Source: CAZLMW01 sp964560875
GTDB taxonomy: Bacteria > Myxococcota_A > UBA9042
Direction: 5' to 3'
Length of the DNA stretch: 64,000 nt
Assembly (NCBI GenBank): GCA_964560875.1
Contig: CAZLMW010000009.1
Span: 1-64,000 of the forward strand
Shown here piece after piece: positions 23,879-31,854 of the stretch. Positions within the stretch are counted from its first letter, which is position 1. Each line of letters opens with the position of its first letter. The translations under genes were made by a program, and so were the position numbers. The notes beneath the pieces were generated by a model. That model made no database searches, was not told the origin of the DNA, and worked only from the letters and a program-made list of their open reading frames with translations.

Positions 23879-25462
23879 ATGGCCAACGACATCCAGATGG
23901 GCACCTTCAAGCGCCTCAACTTCTTTCGCGGCTTCCGCACGACGGAGCGCGATTGGAACGAAGGCGAGGGCTACCACGTCGAAAAGCGCAAGCTTCACAA
24001 CCGCATGTTCCACGGGCCGGGTGTCATCCCGCACGCGTTGGGCGGATTTCGGGTGACCGGTCGCGGTCGCGGCGAGCTCGCGGTCGAGATCAGCAATGGC
24101 TACGCGATCGACGGGCAGGGCGCTGACATCTTCCTGTGGGAAACGCAGATCAAGCAGCTCAACCCCAACGACTTCAAGTTGCCGACTACGGTTTACCTGA
24201 TCGCGCGCTACGTCGAGGAGTTCACAGACCTCGTCAAGTACAAGGAGAACCCCGATCTGAAAGGCCACCGACGAATCGCCGAGGGCAGCCGGATCGAGTG
24301 GAGCGTGACCGAGCCCGACCTGCGCTCCGAGGTTGAGCTTTGCCGGATCAACGTGACCAAGGGCGTCAAGAAGGTCACCGACCCGAAAGACCAGTTGGCG
24401 CCTGGCGAAAACGAAATCGACACGCGCTACGTGCCGATCGCCGGTTGTGTCGGCAGCACGATCGATCCGAAGACGCTGTGGGAGCTGCTGGAGATGGTCC
24501 GCCGCTCCAAGCTCGTCTACCAGTTCATGTTTCACACGATGAAGATCCTGCCGGCATCGGACGTGCTGCACTCGTTCATCACGCTCGAGATGCTGCTGCA
24601 CAGTCAGCTGGTCGATCTGCGCAACTTCTTCAAGCTCTACCTCATCATCTTGGGCCACCAGTGGACGATGATTGAGGAAATTGAGGCGAACGTGCCGCAG
24701 ATCAGCAGCCAGCGGCAGTTCAACAACTTCAAGAAGATCGTCCAGATCTCGATGGAGAAGTACGAGGAGGGCGAGTTCTCCGTCGCGTTCCTCAACAACC
24801 TCAAGGACTACCAGACCGAGTGCTACCGCTTCATCGAAGAGGTGCTCGACAAGGAGTTCAAGGTCGAGAAGAAGGTCGAGGTCCAGTCCACCGACACCAA
24901 CCTCGTCATCGAGAACATCAAGGTTCGCAGCAAGCCGTTCGAGGCGGCCATCAACATCGAGGGCATCGACATGACCCTCATCGACCAGATCGACCCGCTC
25001 GATCCGGACAGCGAAAAGGCCCACACGTTCAAGATCACCGGCGAGCGCGACCGTTACCGCACCCGTCAGAAGCTCAAGTATCCCGACGGTGTGGTGGTCG
25101 AGGACACCGGCGTCGCCTACGAAGGCGGCCAGATGGAATTCGAGGTCCACAACGTGACGCCCGGCAGCGATGTCTACCTGGTGTGGCGTATGGATTACGT
25201 GCACGGCGACTGGGAAGCGGAGATCGAAGCCAATGATCGCCGCGTGCCCAACTGCGTGTGCGCGGGTAGCGACCGCAAGTTCCGTTGGCGAAACTGGGTC
25301 TACGTGATCCCGGCCGAGCACGTCCGCGAGGTTTCACTGCGGCTGCGGTTCAAGCCGATCACCGCCGACCGCGACATCAACGTCTTCAAAATGTGGGCGT
25401 ATCAGCCGACGACGGCCGCGGCGAAGAAACGCAAGCCTCGTTCGCGTTCGCGCAAGTCCTAG
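23879..25462 (+). CDS. eCIS-associated protein with an N-terminal baseplate-accessory-like domain
   Basis: 527 aa. The first ~110 residues (FKRLNFFRGFRTTERDWNEG, YHVEKRKLHNRMFHGPGVIP, then ISNGYAIDGQGADIF) match a module I associate with proteins of phage-tail-like clusters, where a YHxxKxxLHNRxxHGxGVVxGL motif precedes a G[YL]AID strand. Residues about 190-330 are helical and charged. Residues about 350-510 look like a beta-sandwich (HTFKITGERDRYRTRQKLKY, GQMEFEVHNVTPGSDVYLVW). The C-terminus is basic (KKRKPRSRSRKS). It may be a baseplate or fibre accessory; the function is not established. ATG 23879 has GGAGAG at 7-nt spacing; the frame is open upstream to 23819. Confidence 0.8.
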   Translation: MANDIQMGTFKRLNFFRGFRTTERDWNEGEGYHVEKRKLHNRMFHGPGVIPHALGGFRVTGRGRGELAVEISNGYAIDGQGADIFLWETQIKQLNPNDFKLPTTVYLIARYVEEFTDLVKYKENPDLKGHRRIAEGSRIEWSVTEPDLRSEVELCRINVTKGVKKVTDPKDQLAPGENEIDTRYVPIAGCVGSTIDPKTLWELLEMVRRSKLVYQFMFHTMKILPASDVLHSFITLEMLLHSQLVDLRNFFKLYLIILGHQWTMIEEIEANVPQISSQRQFNNFKKIVQISMEKYEEGEFSVAFLNNLKDYQTECYRFIEEVLDKEFKVEKKVEVQSTDTNLVIENIKVRSKPFEAAINIEGIDMTLIDQIDPLDPDSEKAHTFKITGERDRYRTRQKLKYPDGVVVEDTGVAYEGGQMEFEVHNVTPGSDVYLVWRMDYVHGDWEAEIEANDRRVPNCVCAGSDRKFRWRNWVYVIPAEHVREVSLRLRFKPITADRDINVFKMWAYQPTTAAAKKRKPRSRSRKS

Positions 25463-25568
25463 CCGTTCGGGTTCGCGCACGTCCCAGGTCGACCGAAAAG
25501 GCGGAAAGCTTGCCCGGGTACGCGGGGTTGTGCGAGCCTGTATGGCGACCGGAGGCACGATCGGCTAG

Positions 25569-26276
25569 ATGAGCAACCTCGTCCTGGATTTCTTCAAGAA
25601 CCTCGCCAAGCAGCGGGTGGACTACGCGCAGGCGGGCGCCAAGGCCAAGGTCATGAGCGGCCAGGCCCGGGTCAAGAGCAAGGCCGCTTCGAAGTTCAAC
25701 AAGGCTGTCGACGCGCCCGGCAAAGCGCTCAAGAAAGGCGCAAAAGGCGCAAAGAACAGGGCCAAAGGTGGCGCCAAGAAGGCCAAGGGTGGCAAGGCCC
25801 CCAAGGCGGCGGCACCCAAGGGCGGCAAGAAGAAACAAGCCCAGGCAAAGGGGGACGGTGTGGGTTGGTTCTCCAAGAAAAAGCAGGCTGCCGAGCCTGA
25901 ATACGAAGACGACGGATTCGAGCCGCAAGAGGCGACTGTCGCGATCGACATCAGTCAGATCAACGCAGGCACATTCCAGCCGGTCGTCGGCTGGGTGGTG
26001 GTGCTCAATGGCGAGCTGCGCGGGCGCGATTTCCGCCTGGTGGACGGCAAGAACACGATGGGCACGGCCGCGGATTGCGACGTCGTGCTCACCGATCCCT
26101 ACCTGAGCTCCCACCACACCGTGATTCGTCACGAAAATGGCGAGTTCACGCTCGTTGACCTCGACTCGACCAACGGCACGTACGTCAATGAACGGCGTTG
26201 TTCGCGCGAAGATCTCATCGACAACGACAAGATCCGCCTCGGCCGCACCGAGCTGAAGTTCAAGTCGCTCGAATAG
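25569..26276 (+). CDS. FHA-domain protein with Lys/Ala-rich N-terminus
   Basis: 235 aa. Residues 1-110 are very rich in Lys, Ala and Gly (KALKKGAKGAKNRAKGGAKK), resembling histone H1-like tails, and are followed by an acidic segment. Residues about 140-235 form an FHA domain (GKNTMGTAADCDVVLTDPYL, SSHHTVIRHENGEF, DSTNGTYVN), which reads phosphothreonine. It follows the eCIS genes in the same direction. FHA proteins regulate several type VI secretion systems together with PpkA-type kinases; a similar role here is inference. The basic tail could bind nucleic acid or membrane phospholipid. Confidence 0.88.
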   Translation: MSNLVLDFFKNLAKQRVDYAQAGAKAKVMSGQARVKSKAASKFNKAVDAPGKALKKGAKGAKNRAKGGAKKAKGGKAPKAAAPKGGKKKQAQAKGDGVGWFSKKKQAAEPEYEDDGFEPQEATVAIDISQINAGTFQPVVGWVVVLNGELRGRDFRLVDGKNTMGTAADCDVVLTDPYLSSHHTVIRHENGEFTLVDLDSTNGTYVNERRCSREDLIDNDKIRLGRTELKFKSLE

Positions 26277-26390
26277 AACAAGGCGCCGGCCGTCTCGCCT
26301 GACGCGCTCTACCCAACCAACGTTTGTGACCCATTCGCGATCGGCGCACACGTGCGTCTCGCGCCCGCCGCAAGCGTGTCCCTGCACGTC

Positions 26391-26419
26391 TTCAATCCCG
26401 CCGCGCAGGGTGCTATACC
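26391..26419 (+). promoter_or_regulatory. Candidate promoter of the VWA-FHA gene
   Basis: TTCAAT (26391-26396), a 17-bp spacer and an extended -10 (TGC plus TATACC, 26414-26419) lie about 42 nt before ATG 26461. Confidence 0.45.
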
Positions 26420-26460
26420 TCGCCTCGTTCGGTCATCTTGTAATCGCCCGAGGGAGTCTG

Positions 26461-27996
26461 ATGCGATCCTCTTTCCGTGCCCCTGTCGCCTTGCTGCCAA
26501 CCGGCGTCGCCCGGCTGGTGGCGTTGGTCGTGATGTTGCTGCTCGCCCTGCCAGCCATGGCAAGCGAGCGTGTCGTTATCGACCACATCTCGTTCGACGA
26601 AAAGACGATGGAGTTGACGCTCCATGCCGACGTGCTCGATGCGCGCGGCGTGCCCGTGACCAAGCTCAAAGAGAAGGACATCGAGATCCTGGCCGATGGG
26701 CAGGCGTTCGACATCGTCGACGGCTCGATGGAGATTGAGACGGCGAAGGAGGCGGGCGAGCCCATCGCCGTGCTGCTGCTCCTCAACGCGTCGGCCAGCT
26801 ACTTCATCCAAAGCGAGACGGAGCAGCACTCCACGTTCCAGGTGCAACGTGAAGGCGCGATTAGCTTCATCAAGCAGCTCGGAGGCGCCGACAAAGTCGC
26901 CGTCTATGCCTACCGCGAAGACATGCCGTTCGAGCAGATCTACGGGTTCGCCAGCGGGTTCAAACAGGCGGTCGAGGCGATCGAGAACTACAAGCCGCCG
27001 GACGATCTTGATGACGCGACCATCTTGGGCAGCAAGAAGCGCGCCCGAAAGATGCAGCCGCGGCTGACCAGCGCCATCAAGAAAGCGATGGATTATGTCG
27101 TGCAGAACCTCGACACCATCGAGGCCGCGCGGCGCCGCATCCTGGTCGTGATGTCCGACGGCAAGGCGCGGACCACGCGCAAGGCCAAGATCATCAAGAA
27201 GTACGAGGACCTCAACGAAGTCAACGCCGAGTACAAGATCCGCATCAACGCGCTCGCTTACTCGCCCGATGATCAGCAGTTCATGTCGACGCTGCAGACG
27301 CTCGCCAACGGCTCAGGCGGACTCTACACGCGCATCGATCACAAGGACTTCGCGCGCATCCCGTCGTTCTGGGACGCCCTCGCGGCGCGGATCAAGAAGC
27401 AATACATCATCAAGGTTCAGCTCGCGTCGCTCCCCGACTGGGGCGAGCAGATCAAGGGCAAGGAAGAGCAGAACCTGAACGTAACGCTGAAGGTCACGGG
27501 CAAGGACGATTCGGTCAACGAGGCGCAGTTTCCGGACGTGCGGATGCCCAAGCGCGGCATCGACTGGATGAGCATCCTCAAGTGGGTTGGCATCGTCCTG
27601 GGCAGCGTGCTCGGCATCTTCCTGCTGATCATGGTCATCAAGGGCATCGCGGGTCGAGGCGGTGACGAAGAAGTCATCGTCGAACGCCAGGAATACGACG
27701 GGCCCGACCGCGGCAAGTTGCACGTGCGCGCTGGACCGCTGGCCGGTGACACGTTCCCGTTGATCGACGACGTCACGACGATCGGCTCGATGAAGGGCAA
27801 TACCATTGTGATTATGGATGGTTCGGTCAGTCGCCGCCATGCTGCGATCAAGATCGACCAGATGCGCTACGAGATCGCCGATATGAACTCGACCAACGGC
27901 GTGCTCGTCAACGGCGCGCGGATTCACAAGGTGTTTCTGCGCGACGGCGACAAGATCGCGATCGGCACGACCGAGATGGAGTTCCGCCTCAAGTAG
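26461..27996 (+). CDS. Secreted/periplasmic VWA-like domain, membrane segment and cytosolic FHA domain
   Basis: 511 aa. A signal peptide (LVALVVMLLLALPAMA) is followed by a von Willebrand A-like region (about 70-300). Its MIDAS motif is degenerate: LNASAS replaces DxSxS. A later VVMSDGKARTT strand fits the VWA fold. A single transmembrane segment (about 373-396, GIVLGSVLGIFLLIMVI) separates it from a C-terminal FHA domain (about 415-511, VTTIGSMKGNTIVI, SVSRRHAAIKID, NSTNGVLVN). The topology would join an extracytoplasmic sensor or adhesion module to an intracellular phosphothreonine reader. It follows the eCIS operon but has its own candidate promoter. The frame is open upstream to 26326, but ATG 26461 starts the signal peptide. 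Confidence 0.88.
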   Translation: MRSSFRAPVALLPTGVARLVALVVMLLLALPAMASERVVIDHISFDEKTMELTLHADVLDARGVPVTKLKEKDIEILADGQAFDIVDGSMEIETAKEAGEPIAVLLLLNASASYFIQSETEQHSTFQVQREGAISFIKQLGGADKVAVYAYREDMPFEQIYGFASGFKQAVEAIENYKPPDDLDDATILGSKKRARKMQPRLTSAIKKAMDYVVQNLDTIEAARRRILVVMSDGKARTTRKAKIIKKYEDLNEVNAEYKIRINALAYSPDDQQFMSTLQTLANGSGGLYTRIDHKDFARIPSFWDALAARIKKQYIIKVQLASLPDWGEQIKGKEEQNLNVTLKVTGKDDSVNEAQFPDVRMPKRGIDWMSILKWVGIVLGSVLGIFLLIMVIKGIAGRGGDEEVIVERQEYDGPDRGKLHVRAGPLAGDTFPLIDDVTTIGSMKGNTIVIMDGSVSRRHAAIKIDQMRYEIADMNSTNGVLVNGARIHKVFLRDGDKIAIGTTEMEFRLK

Positions 27997-28013
27997 CGCG
28001 CACGACCGATCCT

Positions 28014-28772
28014 TCAGCCAATCGGCGGCAGCGAGCGGGCAAAGATGTCCGCTCGTTGCAGTTCTGACACCGTGCCACAGTCGATCCACAGGCCTTCCGC
28101 GCGATTCCAGGCGATACGCTCGCCGTTTCTCAGGGCCGGCTGGATGCCGTGCGTCACCAGGCCGCTGACCTTGGCGTTGGGAAGGATCCCAAGCAGTCGG
28201 CTGCTGTACACGGCGACTCCCGAGTAGATGGCGCGGAACCCGTTGTTGGGCATCACGAGCTCGTCGAAGGTCGCTGGGGGACGTGCCGTGATGCCGGTCA
28301 TGGAGCCGTCCTCGCGGCACTCGAGGGTGTGAATCTCGGGGCGTCGGCGATCGATGTGAACGACCATTGTGGCGATGTCTTCCGGGTTGTGAGCAGACGC
28401 GACGCTGGCGAGCTCGAAGGTGTGCCACGCGTCGCCGTTGACCAGCATGAACGCGTCACCGCCGCCCAGCAGCCAACTCTCGGCGTTTTTCAGCCCGCCG
28501 CCCGTGCCCAGCGGCTCGCCTGCGTTGGCGTCGCGCTCGTCAAACCAGGTGACCTTCGCGCCAAAGCGGCTGCCGTCGCCGATGTAAGCGACAATGGGCT
28601 CGGGGCGGTAGAAGACGTTGACGCCGATCTCGTCGATTCCGGCCGCCACAAGCTGACGAATCGCGCGCTCGACAAGCGGCATGTCTCCGACGCGGACGAG
28701 GGGTTTGGGGACGAAATCCGTCAACGGCCGGAGCCGGGTTCCCAGACCTGCAGCGAGGACGAAAGCGCGCAT
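28014..28772 (-). CDS. Sugar-1-phosphate nucleotidyltransferase (MurU/ManC-like)
   Basis: A 252-aa NTP-transferase. The N-terminal signature (FVLAAGLGTRLRPLTDFVPKP) binds the nucleotide, and LGTGGGLKNAE and VNGDAW are the substrate and metal loops. The short length without a C-terminal left-handed helix resembles MurU (MurNAc-1-P uridylyltransferase) and short mannose-1-P guanylyltransferases; the sugar specificity cannot be fixed. It is transcribed towards the VWA-FHA gene and divergently from nuoE. Confidence 0.88.
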   Translation of the reverse strand: MRAFVLAAGLGTRLRPLTDFVPKPLVRVGDMPLVERAIRQLVAAGIDEIGVNVFYRPEPIVAYIGDGSRFGAKVTWFDERDANAGEPLGTGGGLKNAESWLLGGGDAFMLVNGDAWHTFELASVASAHNPEDIATMVVHIDRRRPEIHTLECREDGSMTGITARPPATFDELVMPNNGFRAIYSGVAVYSSRLLGILPNAKVSGLVTHGIQPALRNGERIAWNRAEGLWIDCGTVSELQRADIFARSLPPIG

Positions 28773-28885
28773 GACGACTCCTGCGATTCGAGGCTGAACA
28801 GCAAGCTACCGCGGGCCGCTGGCAGCGCAATTTCCGTGGCGACAATCGCGGGACGGAACTTGGCTCTGCGCAGGCGTTGGGCGTG

Positions 28886-28914
28886 TTGACATGGCAGGGC
28901 CCGTGGGCTATGTC
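28886..28914 (+). promoter_or_regulatory. Candidate promoter of the nuo operon
   Basis: A perfect TTGACA (28886-28891) with a 17-bp spacer and TATGTC (28909-28914) lies about 100 nt before nuoE. This is one of the best sigma-70-like matches in the window. Confidence 0.55.
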
Positions 28915-29011
28915 CCCTCGACTCTTGCACGGCGGGCCCGTGCGTCGTTTACCGCCCGATTCCCGGGCCCTTCTTCGGCACCATCCGAGAAGCTTTGCAA
29001 CCGAGGTGCAG

Positions 29012-29548
29012 ATGGCCACGGAAGGCTTGGCTTTCTCCCCACAGGCGAAGGACCACATCCGCGAGTTGCTCGGGCGTTACCGCGACCGGCGCGCGGCGCT
29101 GATTCCTGCATTGTGGGTTGCTCAGCGTGAGTTTGGCTGGGTCAGCCGCGAGGCGATGCAGCTGGTTGCGGCCGAATTGGACATCCCGGAGGCGTGGGTC
29201 TACTCGACCGCGACCTTCTACACGATGTTCAACAAGCGCCCGATCGGGAAGAACCACATCCAGGTCTGCACCAACATCGCCTGTTACCTGCGCGGTGCAG
29301 ACGACCTGATGGACGTGGTCAAGCAAGAGCTTGGCATCGGCCACGGCGAGACGACCGAAGACGGCCAGTTCCACTGTGAGTCGGTTCAATGCCTCGCCGC
29401 CTGTGGCTATGCCCCGGCGATGCAAATCGGCCAGGAAGACCACTTCAACGTGACGCCGGACCAGCTCCGCACCCTGATCCGCGAGATCCGGGGCGCGTCG
29501 CCGAGTGCGCCACCGCCCATGCCGGCCGGGGGAAGCGCTGATGCATAG
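29012..29548 (+). CDS. nuoE: NADH-quinone oxidoreductase subunit E
   Basis: 178 aa. The thioredoxin-like [2Fe-2S] subunit of complex I: CTNIAC and CLAAC supply the four cluster Cys. The N-terminal helical bundle (IPALWVAQREFGWVSREAMQ) is typical. The frame is open upstream to 28877, but ATG 29012 with gagg at 5-nt spacing fits the family start. Its stop overlaps the nuoF start by 8 nt. Confidence 0.95.
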   Translation: MATEGLAFSPQAKDHIRELLGRYRDRRAALIPALWVAQREFGWVSREAMQLVAAELDIPEAWVYSTATFYTMFNKRPIGKNHIQVCTNIACYLRGADDLMDVVKQELGIGHGETTEDGQFHCESVQCLAACGYAPAMQIGQEDHFNVTPDQLRTLIREIRGASPSAPPPMPAGGSADA

Positions 29549-30884
29549 CACCCCATACGTCGGCAAACCCCACGCCAAAGAGCATCGTGTCTTGCTGCGT
29601 GGGCACATGGGCGTCGACTTCACCGATATCGACAACTACATCAAGCACGGCGGCTTCTCCGTGTGGAAAAAGGTCGTCGAAAACGGCCCCCAGTGGGTCA
29701 TCGATGAGGTCAAGAAGGTCAACCTGCGCGGCCGTGGCGGCGCCGGATTCCCGGCGGGGATCAAGTGGAGCTTCCTGCCGAAGAACGACCGCGATCGCAT
29801 CCTCGTCATCAACTCCGACGAAGGTGAGCCCGGCACGTTCAAGGATCGCTACCTGCTCGAAGACGACCCGTTCCGGTTGCTCGAGGGTTGCTTGATCACG
29901 TGTTACGCCATCAACGCGCACACCTGTTACAACTACCTGCGCGGCGAGTTCCACAAGGGCCTGGCGGTCTGCGACAGCGCCGTCCAACAGATGTACGAGC
30001 GCGGCTGGCTGGGAAAGAACATCCAGGGCTCGGGCTTCGACCTCGATATCTACAATCACCCCGGCGCAGGCGCGTACATCTGCGGCGAAGAAACCGCGCT
30101 GATCGAATCGCTCGAAGGCAAACCCGGACAGCCGCGCCTCAAGCCCCCGTTTCCCGCGAACATCGGCGTCTTCGGCCTGCCGACCATCGTCAACAACACC
30201 GAGACCATCGCCAACGTGCCGATCGTCTGTGAAGTGGAAGCCGACGAGTTCAATGGCTGGGGTTGCTCGGAACGCGATGAGTGGGGTCGCAAGGCTCAGG
30301 GCGGCACAAAGCTGCTCGGGATCGCCGGCCACGTGAACAACCCCGGCATGTTCGAAGTTCCGCTCGGCATCACGCTGCGCGAATGCATTGACGATCTCGC
30401 CGGTGGCATGCTCGGTGACGCCGAACCGCTCTGTGTCATTCCCGGCGGCGCTTCGTGCCCGCTGATTCTGCCCAAGGACTTCGATGTCCCGATGGATTTC
30501 GACTCGCCCAAGAAGGTGGGATCGATGTTCGGCACGGCCGGAATCATGGTTATGGACGTCGACACGGACATCCTCGAAGTGATGTACCGCACCGCAGTCT
30601 TCTTCCAGCATGAGAGCTGTGGCCAGTGCACGCCTTGCCGCCAGGGCACCGGCTGGATCCTGGCGCTGATCAAGAAGATGCGGTCCGGCAAGGCATCCGA
30701 TGGCGACATCGACAACCTGTACAGCGCGGCATTGAACATTGAAGGCAACACGATCTGCGCCTTTGGCGACGCTGCTGCATGGCCCGTCAAGAGCTGGATC
30801 GAGAACTTCGGCGACGAGATCCGAGCGGAGGCGCGTCGCCGCGCCGAGAACCCGCCCGCCGTCGTTGACTACGGACACCACTGA
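29541..30884 (+). CDS. nuoF: NADH-quinone oxidoreductase subunit F
   Basis: 447 aa. The NADH- and FMN-binding subunit: GRGGAGFPAG for NADH, NSDEGEPGTFKDR, the ICGEETALIES loop, and the C-terminal [4Fe-4S] motif (SCGQCTPCRQGTGW). The length is normal. The ATG overlaps the nuoE stop. The expected next gene of the canonical order, nuoG, is absent; nuoJ follows after 28 bp. Confidence 0.96.
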   Translation: MHSTPYVGKPHAKEHRVLLRGHMGVDFTDIDNYIKHGGFSVWKKVVENGPQWVIDEVKKVNLRGRGGAGFPAGIKWSFLPKNDRDRILVINSDEGEPGTFKDRYLLEDDPFRLLEGCLITCYAINAHTCYNYLRGEFHKGLAVCDSAVQQMYERGWLGKNIQGSGFDLDIYNHPGAGAYICGEETALIESLEGKPGQPRLKPPFPANIGVFGLPTIVNNTETIANVPIVCEVEADEFNGWGCSERDEWGRKAQGGTKLLGIAGHVNNPGMFEVPLGITLRECIDDLAGGMLGDAEPLCVIPGGASCPLILPKDFDVPMDFDSPKKVGSMFGTAGIMVMDVDTDILEVMYRTAVFFQHESCGQCTPCRQGTGWILALIKKMRSGKASDGDIDNLYSAALNIEGNTICAFGDAAAWPVKSWIENFGDEIRAEARRRAENPPAVVDYGHH

Positions 30885-30912
30885 GACCGCTTTTGCGGTG
30901 GATTGACACTTT

Positions 30913-31518
30913 ATGACGGTCGAGCAAGTCATCTTCTACGTTGTGGGCGCAGGCGCGGTACTCGCGTCCGCTGCCGTAGTGACGCCACCGATGGGTCGCA
31001 ACCCGATCCATTCGGCGATTGCGCTGATCGTGAGCTTCTTCTTCCTCGCCGGCTGTTACGCGCTGCTCAACGCCCACCTGCTCTCGGCGCTGCAGATCAT
31101 CGTGTATGCGGGCGCCATCATGGTGCTGTTCACGTTCGTCATCATGCTGCTCAACCTCGGCGACGACGAGCTCGGCGAACCGCAGGTAAAGGTCAGCAAG
31201 GTCATCGGTTTCGTTGGCGTGTTGTTCGTTCTTGGCAAAATGCTCGCCGCTATCTCCGCCGTTGGACACGCCGGTATCGCGACCGCGCAGGCCGTCAACA
31301 AGGCTGGCGACGCCGTCGGCCCGATGCGGTACGGCGCCAACCTGTTCGCTTCGACGAACGACGGATTCGGCTCTGTGAGCGAAGTCGGCCGCATGATGTA
31401 CACGTCGTTCATGGTGCCATTCGAGCTGGTCTCCGTGCTGCTGCTCGTTGCTGCCGTGGGCGCCGTCGTTGTGGCCAAGCGCAATCTGCAGACATCCGGC
31501 GGGCCGGAGGACGCGTAA
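30913..31518 (+). CDS. nuoJ: NADH-quinone oxidoreductase subunit J
   Basis: 201 aa with five predicted transmembrane helices. NPIHSAIALIVSFF, LSALQIIVYAGAIMVLFTFV and the loop MLLNLGDD are family signatures of this antiporter-arm membrane subunit. It directly follows nuoF, so nuoG, H and I are missing from the usual order. The nuoK start codon abuts its stop. Confidence 0.95.
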   Translation: MTVEQVIFYVVGAGAVLASAAVVTPPMGRNPIHSAIALIVSFFFLAGCYALLNAHLLSALQIIVYAGAIMVLFTFVIMLLNLGDDELGEPQVKVSKVIGFVGVLFVLGKMLAAISAVGHAGIATAQAVNKAGDAVGPMRYGANLFASTNDGFGSVSEVGRMMYTSFMVPFELVSVLLLVAAVGAVVVAKRNLQTSGGPEDA

Positions 31519-31827
31519 ATGACGACGATCCCCCTCACGCATGTCCTGACGCTCGCGGCGATGCTCTTCGGCATCGGGCTGTTCGGTGTCATCACCCGGC
31601 GCAACGTGCTGATCGTGCTGATGAGCGTTGAAATCATGCTCAATGCCGTCAACCTCACGCTCGTCGGCTTCGCTCGCTACAACGCGATGCTCGAAGGCCA
31701 CGTGCTCGCGTTTTTCATTATCGCAATCGCCGCCGCCGAAGCTGCGGTTGGACTGGCGATGGTCTTGGCGTTCTTCCGGCTACGCCGAACCGTCAATATC
31801 GACGAACTCAGGTTGTTGAAGCGGTAG
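31519..31827 (+). CDS. nuoK: NADH-quinone oxidoreductase subunit K
   Basis: 102 aa with three transmembrane helices. The conserved membrane Glu residues lie in VEIMLNAVNLTLV and IAAAEAAVGLAMV. It starts directly after the nuoJ stop and is followed 27 bp later by nuoL. It forms the small central subunit of the proton-pumping arm. Confidence 0.96.
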   Translation: MTTIPLTHVLTLAAMLFGIGLFGVITRRNVLIVLMSVEIMLNAVNLTLVGFARYNAMLEGHVLAFFIIAIAAAEAAVGLAMVLAFFRLRRTVNIDELRLLKR

Positions 31828-31854
31828 GCAACTACCGCGGATCGGAGCAACGAC

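Noticed and set aside
7154..27996. Interpretation of the tail locus as a prophage or type VI secretion system
   Set aside because: No capsid, portal, terminase, integrase or lysis genes, and no TssB/C-type split sheath, TssK/L/M or ClpV. DUF4255, LysM adaptor and the long J protein point to eCIS.
28149..28889. 246-codon + strand ORF opposite the nucleotidyltransferase
   Set aside because: The minus-strand product has clear nucleotidyltransferase motifs; the + frame is a shadow.
30903..30908. TTGACA just before nuoJ
   Set aside because: It lies 5 nt before the start codon, with no room for a -10 and transcript before the gene; chance match.
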